Notes under the pieces: generated by a model
Databases searched by the model: none
Told to the model about the DNA's origin: nothing
What the model saw: only the letters and a program-made list of their open reading frames with translations
Source: Planctomycetota bacterium
GTDB taxonomy: Bacteria > Planctomycetota > UBA8742 > UBA2392
Direction: 5' to 3'
DNA length: 32,416 nt
NCBI GenBank assembly: GCA_019912315.1
Contig: JAIOJA010000078.1
Coordinates: 1 to 32,416, forward strand
Part shown: in pieces, positions 28,819-32,416 of the stretch
Numbering within the stretch: the stretch's first letter is position 1
How the letters are laid out: every line of letters begins with the position of its first letter
Translations under genes and position numbers: made by a program

Positions 28819-28857
28819 ACACAGTCCACAGCGCAAGCTGTGGACTGTGTCCGTTTT
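28819..28857 (+). terminator. rRNA operon terminator 1
   Basis: A perfect 14-bp stem, ACACAGTCCACAGC (28819-28832) / GCTGTGGACTGTGT (28837-28850), has a GCAA loop. CCGTTTT follows. It starts 5 bases after the 5S. Confidence 0.93.
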
Positions 28858-28935
28858 AAACGGTTTCGGGATTACATCAGCCACTGTGCGCGTTATTTAG
28901 GCGCCTTGGTTGTTGCCCCCGACTAAGGCCAGAAA

Positions 28936-28977
28936 AGAGGGACTGAGGCCGCACGGCTTCGGTCCCTCTGACTTTTT
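28936..28977. terminator. rRNA operon terminator 2 (bidirectional)
   Basis: A 15-bp stem, 28936-28950 with 28955-28969 (GCAC loop, two wobbles), is followed by GAC and TTTTT on +; the minus strand has TTTT after the stem. It is probably a backup terminator insulating the FMN reductase gene. The about 80 bases between the two terminators show no gene. Confidence 0.85.
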
Positions 28978-29039
28978 CCGCTTTTCGGAATGCGCCGCTC
29001 CCCGCGGTGTTAGAACTTTGATGCCCTACGGGAGCAGCC

Positions 29040-29609
29040 ATGCCGAAAATCCTCGCCTTCGCCGGTAGCCTGCGCCGCAACTCATGGAACAAGAAGCTGA
29101 TCAAGGTCGCCGCCCAGGGCGCCCGCGAAGCCGGCGCTGAAGTCACTTTGCTGGATATGAAAGACTACCCCCTGCCCGTCTACGACGGTGACGACGAAAA
29201 GGCCGACGGGCTGCCCGAGAACGCGAAAAAGCTGAAAGAGCTGTTCAAGGCCCACGACGGCCTGCTGATCTCAAGCCCCGAGTACAACAGCGGCTACCCC
29301 GGCGGGTTGAAGAACCTGATCGACTGGGTCTCGCGCCCAGGCGAAGGCGAAAAACCATTGGAAGCCTTCCGCGGCAAGCCGGTCGCCATCATGGCCGCCA
29401 GCCCCGGCGCCAGGGGCGGAATGCGAATGCTGCCCCACCTGCGCGACCTGTTGGCCAACATCCAGATGCTGGTCCTGCCCGGCATGTACGGGCTTGCCGG
29501 CGCGGCCGAAGCGTTTGATGAAAAAGGCAACCTGAAAGACGAGAAAGTCGCCGGCATCGTGAAAGGGCTGGGCAAGTCCGTCGCGGACATGGCCGCCCGC
29601 CTGGCCTGA
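29040..29609 (+). CDS. NAD(P)H-dependent FMN reductase
   Basis: 189 residues of the flavodoxin-like FMN_red family (chromate reductase/YieF type), cytosolic; it passes electrons from NAD(P)H to FMN or to quinone-like acceptors. The FMN phosphate loop is AGSLRRNSWNKKL (residues 8-20). SPEYNSGYPGGLKNLIDW (about 80-97) is the family signature. The glycine-rich AASPGARGGMRM follows (about 120-131). GGGAG lies about 6 nt before ATG. It is preceded by two terminators and followed 33 bases later by an anchored protein that seems to have its own promoter. Confidence 0.93.
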   Translation: MPKILAFAGSLRRNSWNKKLIKVAAQGAREAGAEVTLLDMKDYPLPVYDGDDEKADGLPENAKKLKELFKAHDGLLISSPEYNSGYPGGLKNLIDWVSRPGEGEKPLEAFRGKPVAIMAASPGARGGMRMLPHLRDLLANIQMLVLPGMYGLAGAAEAFDEKGNLKDEKVAGIVKGLGKSVADMAARLA

Positions 29610-29630
29610 CGCACCCGATCGCCAAGTTGC

Positions 29631-29636
29631 TATAGT
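29631..29636 (+). promoter_or_regulatory. Putative -10 box placing the start codon at +1
   Basis: TATAGT is followed by six bases (CCCGCC) and then ATG 29643, with no Shine-Dalgarno. This is the geometry of a leaderless transcript. The -35 region is poor (CTGACG at 29606-29611, spacing 19). Confidence 0.4.
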
Positions 29637-29642
29637 CCCGCC

Positions 29643-30419
29643 ATGCGCAAATGGAAGCCGCTGATTGCTTCGCTGCTGGTGATTGTCGCTGTAATCGGCG
29701 GCATGGCCGCGTGGAAGTATGCCGGCGGCAATCAGCCATCGCGCGCCGGCAACAACACCGGCGATGCCCCTGACGGACCGCCGGCGAACAGCAGCGACGG
29801 CGACGGGCTTACCTGGGTTGAAACCGAGCTCGAGGACCTGCCCGCCCTGGACCCGCTGGGCCTTTGGCCTCGTGACGGTCAGCGCATCGCGTCGGCCGGG
29901 TTCAACGTGATGTGGGAAACGACCGAGTATTCTCCCAGTCGCCTGCTTGTCAGCAAGGAGCGCGGGCTTTGGTATTCCATGGGGCGCACGAGCGGCACCC
30001 GACACTTCCTGCCGCTGAACTTCGGCGATTTCGACAGCACGCTCGAGTTCGCCGTCGAGTTCGAGTCCCGGGGCCAACGCTATCGCAGCAACGCGCGCCG
30101 CGTGAGCTTCGGCAACGGCGCCCGTTTCGCCCGGCGCGAGTACCGCCTCACACTTGACGACGAGGCGACCCAGACCTTTGACATCGAGATATCCGGGCGT
30201 GACCCGGCCCGGATGCCCCAGAACGCCTTCCTGAGCGGCTGGTTCCCGGAAGAGCTTGGGGTGGGGGCGGTGCCGGGCGAATCCCGCGACAACGGGGGCG
30301 CTATGCTGCTGGTCGTTTCGTCGACCGAGGTAGTGACTGGCAACACCTTCGGCTGGTTCGAAATGTACGACGCCGCCGCCAACACGTACGACCGCGCCCT
30401 GATTTTCCTCGGTCGCTGA
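29643..30419 (+). CDS. Membrane-anchored extracytoplasmic protein, unknown
   Basis: 258 residues: a short basic N terminus, one membrane helix (about 7-25), a low-complexity Gly/Asn/Asp linker (about 28-55), then a beta-rich domain (about 60-258) with PLGLWPRDGQRI, FNVMWETTEYSPSRLLV and YRLTLDDEATQTFDIEISG. The domain looks like an Ig/fibronectin-type fold, but I recognise no family. It is convergent with the next gene, 20 bases apart, with no terminator visible. Confidence 0.72.
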   Translation: MRKWKPLIASLLVIVAVIGGMAAWKYAGGNQPSRAGNNTGDAPDGPPANSSDGDGLTWVETELEDLPALDPLGLWPRDGQRIASAGFNVMWETTEYSPSRLLVSKERGLWYSMGRTSGTRHFLPLNFGDFDSTLEFAVEFESRGQRYRSNARRVSFGNGARFARREYRLTLDDEATQTFDIEISGRDPARMPQNAFLSGWFPEELGVGAVPGESRDNGGAMLLVVSSTEVVTGNTFGWFEMYDAAANTYDRALIFLGR

Positions 30420-30438
30420 ACGCGCGCTTGAGCGGGCT

Positions 30439-31542
30439 CTATCCGTCGTCCTCGAATGTGAGCCAGGCGCCTGCGATCTCGTCAAGTGCGTCGCGTGTCG
30501 CCTCGTCTTGCGCGTTGCTCGCCTCCGTCAACAGCGCGTCATAGGCCGCATCTTCGCGCAAACGCGACCAGGTCTTCTTCAGTCCGTCGATGGCCCTTTT
30601 TTCACCTTCTGAAGCATGGATCCGTTCGCGCGTGAATCCCAGCAGATATCGGAGAATGGAAGGAACGTCGCCGACAAAATACTTCTTGTGCGCGAACGAC
30701 GCTCGGACGCTGTTTTCCCAGAATGCCACGTATCGCTGGTCGGACAGCTTGCCGGAAGCCTTCAGGGACTCCACAAATTCAATTGATTCAAGAATGGACC
30801 CGGCATGACCGGTGTGGGCGGCGATCAACATGCCTTCAAATGCGCTCCGAACCGTGCTGGAATCAACCCCTTCAAGAAGCGCATTTTTTGACATCAACAG
30901 TTCCTCGGTGCGCAGCTTTAGAGTCACGTTGTTGGTCTCTCCGTTCGCCTGAACTACGGGCCCTGCCAGTGCCGTAAGTACTAAAACGGAATCCGATTCA
31001 AGAAATTCGGTACTCAAGGGCTGGACCCAATCGCCCAAGTCCTGTCGTCCCAGCAAACCGGCCTGGACGGCGCGGCCTACCGGGTCGTAACTGGCGCGAT
31101 TCCCGATTGTTTCCAGACATGCAAAGAGTATGGGAAGGAAATCGCCCAAGGGGTCCGCCTTTAGAATGGCGTTCTGCACGAAAACGGCCAAGGCTGCCCA
31201 GTCCCCCGCGTCGGCCAGACGGGAAAACTCCGACGCGAAATCCAGGCTCGGCACTGGGTCCCTTGTGGAAGTCGTGTCGGGCGGGGGTCCATGGGTGGGT
31301 GCCGGTGAGCCCCCGGCAGCGACGTCGGCACCTGATCCGGAATTAATGCGAGGCGACCCGCCGGCGCGAGGCCTCTCGACATCGTCCGGCAACAACCTGG
31401 TCGAAACGTTTGCGCCGCCGGTTTGCGAACTCGATTGCCACCAAGTGACCGCAACGGCGATAACAACGACCAGGGATCCAGCAAGAATCGCAATCCCTGC
31501 TGGAACCCCTGATCTCTTCGCGCTGGCGCCATGTGACTGCAT
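30439..31542 (-). CDS. Membrane-anchored helical protein, unknown
   Basis: 367 residues: one membrane helix (about 15-35), a low-complexity Ser/Gly/Pro linker (about 38-95), then an alpha-helical domain (about 98-367) beginning LDFASEFSRLADAGDWAALAVF, here split LDFASEFSRLADAG and DWAALAVF. No conserved catalytic motif is visible. GAGGTGG lies about 5 nt before ATG 31542. It begins 14 bases after the Cys-rich secreted protein and is probably in its operon. Confidence 0.72.
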   Translation of the reverse strand: MQSHGASAKRSGVPAGIAILAGSLVVVIAVAVTWWQSSSQTGGANVSTRLLPDDVERPRAGGSPRINSGSGADVAAGGSPAPTHGPPPDTTSTRDPVPSLDFASEFSRLADAGDWAALAVFVQNAILKADPLGDFLPILFACLETIGNRASYDPVGRAVQAGLLGRQDLGDWVQPLSTEFLESDSVLVLTALAGPVVQANGETNNVTLKLRTEELLMSKNALLEGVDSSTVRSAFEGMLIAAHTGHAGSILESIEFVESLKASGKLSDQRYVAFWENSVRASFAHKKYFVGDVPSILRYLLGFTRERIHASEGEKRAIDGLKKTWSRLREDAAYDALLTEASNAQDEATRDALDEIAGAWLTFEDDG

Positions 31543-31556
31543 ATGCCACCTCGCTC

Positions 31557-31997
31557 CTACCCGTTACATGACGGATGCGGTTCGTCGCCCTTGCAATCCA
31601 ACAGCCTCGCCGACCAATAGTAGAATTCAATTCCGGGCGGCGGGTCAGCCTCCTCTCCCTTTTTGCAAATTGGGTGTTGTGTCCCACAGAGGCCCACATG
31701 ATAGGTAGCGAGCATCTCCGTGGTCACGCAGCACTTGCCGCCATCGGTCGATACTGCACACGCCTGATGTGCTGGAATGTACCAGTACTTCTCGTGACAT
31801 TCCCAATCCTGTTCACCATCCGTGCAGCCGATCATGTTGCCATCCCCGATCAGCTTGCTTTCGTGGTCTTCCAGCTTCTTGCCGCATGACACTGCGTTCG
31901 CGTCGCTTGGTAGAGCGTTCAATGAGACCACAATGGCACAAGCAACCAGTACGGCCAGCGACGACTTCCATAAAGCGTACTGCATCATTCTGTGCAT
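31557..31997 (-). CDS. Small secreted cysteine-rich protein, unknown
   Basis: 146 residues from ATG 31997, with GGGGGT upstream; the in-frame extension to 32087 overlaps the cytochrome and is less likely. The signal peptide ends SDANA before VSCG. The mature part (about 110 residues) has ten cysteines, including a CC pair, suited to disulfide bonds; none form CXXCH, so it is not a cytochrome. It is sandwiched between the cytochrome fragment (2 bases upstream) and an anchored helical protein. No family is recognised. Confidence 0.65.
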   Translation of the reverse strand: MHRMMQYALWKSSLAVLVACAIVVSLNALPSDANAVSCGKKLEDHESKLIGDGNMIGCTDGEQDWECHEKYWYIPAHQACAVSTDGGKCCVTTEMLATYHVGLCGTQHPICKKGEEADPPPGIEFYYWSARLLDCKGDEPHPSCNG

Positions 31998-31999
31998 GA

Positions 32000-32284
32000 T
32001 TACCCCCGTTTCTTGGTTTTGTAGCACGACAGTTTGGCAAGATACTCGCCCCACAAATAGTTGGGCGACTGATTCTCGTTGTGGCACGTCTCGCAGGTGT
32101 GCGTGTCAACCGGCAAGGGCTTGAAGCGGGTTGGGTTCACTCGGTGCGCCTCATGGCCCAGGTGGCACCACTCGCACCGGACGCCTTCGGCCAATTGCGG
32201 GCGTAACGCCGCTTGCAGATTTGTCGGCGCAAGCGGCGTCGTGTGGCAGCAACGCATGTCCGCATCGGGCAAAATATGTCGCAT
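32000..32284 (-). pseudogene. Headless multiheme c-type cytochrome fragment
   Basis: Two CXXCH haem sites (CEWCH, CETCH) and a degenerate third (RCCH), with GVRCEWCHLGHEAHR resembling cytochrome c554-type proteins. From ATG 32284 there are 94 residues with no export signal, which a c-type cytochrome needs. The frame is open further upstream to a TGA near 32373, encoding SCSCEAPWFEKTPRAYKG without any start codon. A different frame there reads MFLRRCFLWFLFM then stop, which looks like a lost signal peptide. A divergent + strand gene starts in this stretch. Most likely it is decayed; a frameshift error in the sequence is the alternative. Confidence 0.5.
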
Positions 32285-32328
32285 GCCCTTGTAGGCTCTT
32301 GGTGTCTTTTCAAACCAGGGAGCTTCAC

Positions 32329-32416
32329 ATGAACAAGAACCAGAGAAAACAACGCCTCAAGAACATGAAGGCCAATGCCAAGGCGGCAAAACGGGCGAAA
32401 GCGCAGAACCCCGCCG
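32329..32416 (+). CDS. Start of a lysine/arginine-rich protein, cut by window end
   Basis: ATG 32329, preceded by AGGGAG about 6 nt upstream, opens a frame that runs off the window: MNKNQRKQRLKNMKANAKAA, continuing with more Lys/Ala. About 40 per cent of the first 29 residues are basic. It overlaps the 5' remnant of the cytochrome on the other strand. Too little is present to name it. Confidence 0.55.
   Translation, partial: MNKNQRKQRLKNMKANAKAAKRAKAQNPA

Noticed and set aside
29271..30485. A 404-residue minus-strand open frame over the FMN reductase and anchored protein
   Set aside because: It crosses two + strand genes, one with clear FMN_red motifs, and its translation has no recognisable domain.
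32137..32352. Alternative minus-strand frame beginning MFSLVLVHVK
   Set aside because: It lies in a different frame from the haem motifs and loses protein character after about 12 residues.

Overview
The window is a GC-rich bacterial chromosome segment, most likely from Planctomycetota or a close PVC-group relative. The evidence is mainly the 16S rRNA gene. Its 5' region differs from the Planctomycetes PLA46 probe target, as I remember it, by one base, and the stretch after the 338 site reads like planctomycete 16S. Several secreted or TPR proteins match nothing I recognise outside such genomes. I could not run a database search, so the phylum call is an inference.

Layout. (1) 1-3613: ribD (riboflavin synthesis), radA (DNA repair) and two small membrane proteins, all on +. 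(2) 3663-12013, all on -: two TPR proteins, an SH3-like lipoprotein, an M48 lipoprotein peptidase, a second SH3-like membrane protein, and a large CHASE2-adenylate cyclase. The last three form a probable envelope-sensing operon ending at a strong terminator. (3) 12151-17918 on +: a YhaM-type OB/HD 3'-5' exonuclease, a candidate structured RNA, a secreted unknown, an M3 oligopeptidase and an EamA-family transporter. (4) 17923-22355: a bifunctional class II aldolase/short-chain dehydrogenase (-), a membrane protein (+), an ADP-ribosylglycohydrolase (-) and apt (+). (5) 22480-28977: a complete linked rRNA operon (promoter, long structured leader, 16S, tRNA-Ile, tRNA-Ala, 23S, 5S, terminators). 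Its RNase III-type processing stems and boxA-like sites can be read directly. (6) 29040-32416: an FMN reductase, an anchored unknown, a minus-strand cluster of secreted or anchored unknowns with a headless multiheme cytochrome, and the start of a basic protein running off the end.

The most unusual feature is a set of five intergenic elements. Each is built from a different word repeated, with variation, at a 7-nt (once about 8-nt) period, and each meets an inverted, complementary copy of the same word to make a hairpin. The words share no sequence with one another, only the architecture. Three elements end within about 5-15 nt of a start codon that lacks a Shine-Dalgarno site (radA, yhaM-like, EamA). 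One of these fills a divergent intergenic region and places the same 10-mer just upstream of both start codons. Two more lie inside the rRNA operon.

The rRNA genes are also unusual. The 16S has an A505-U526 pair in the 530-loop pseudoknot in place of the near-universal G505-C526. It has several mismatches to common primers and probes. The 5S appears to have a helix IV cut down to about three pairs capped by GAAA.
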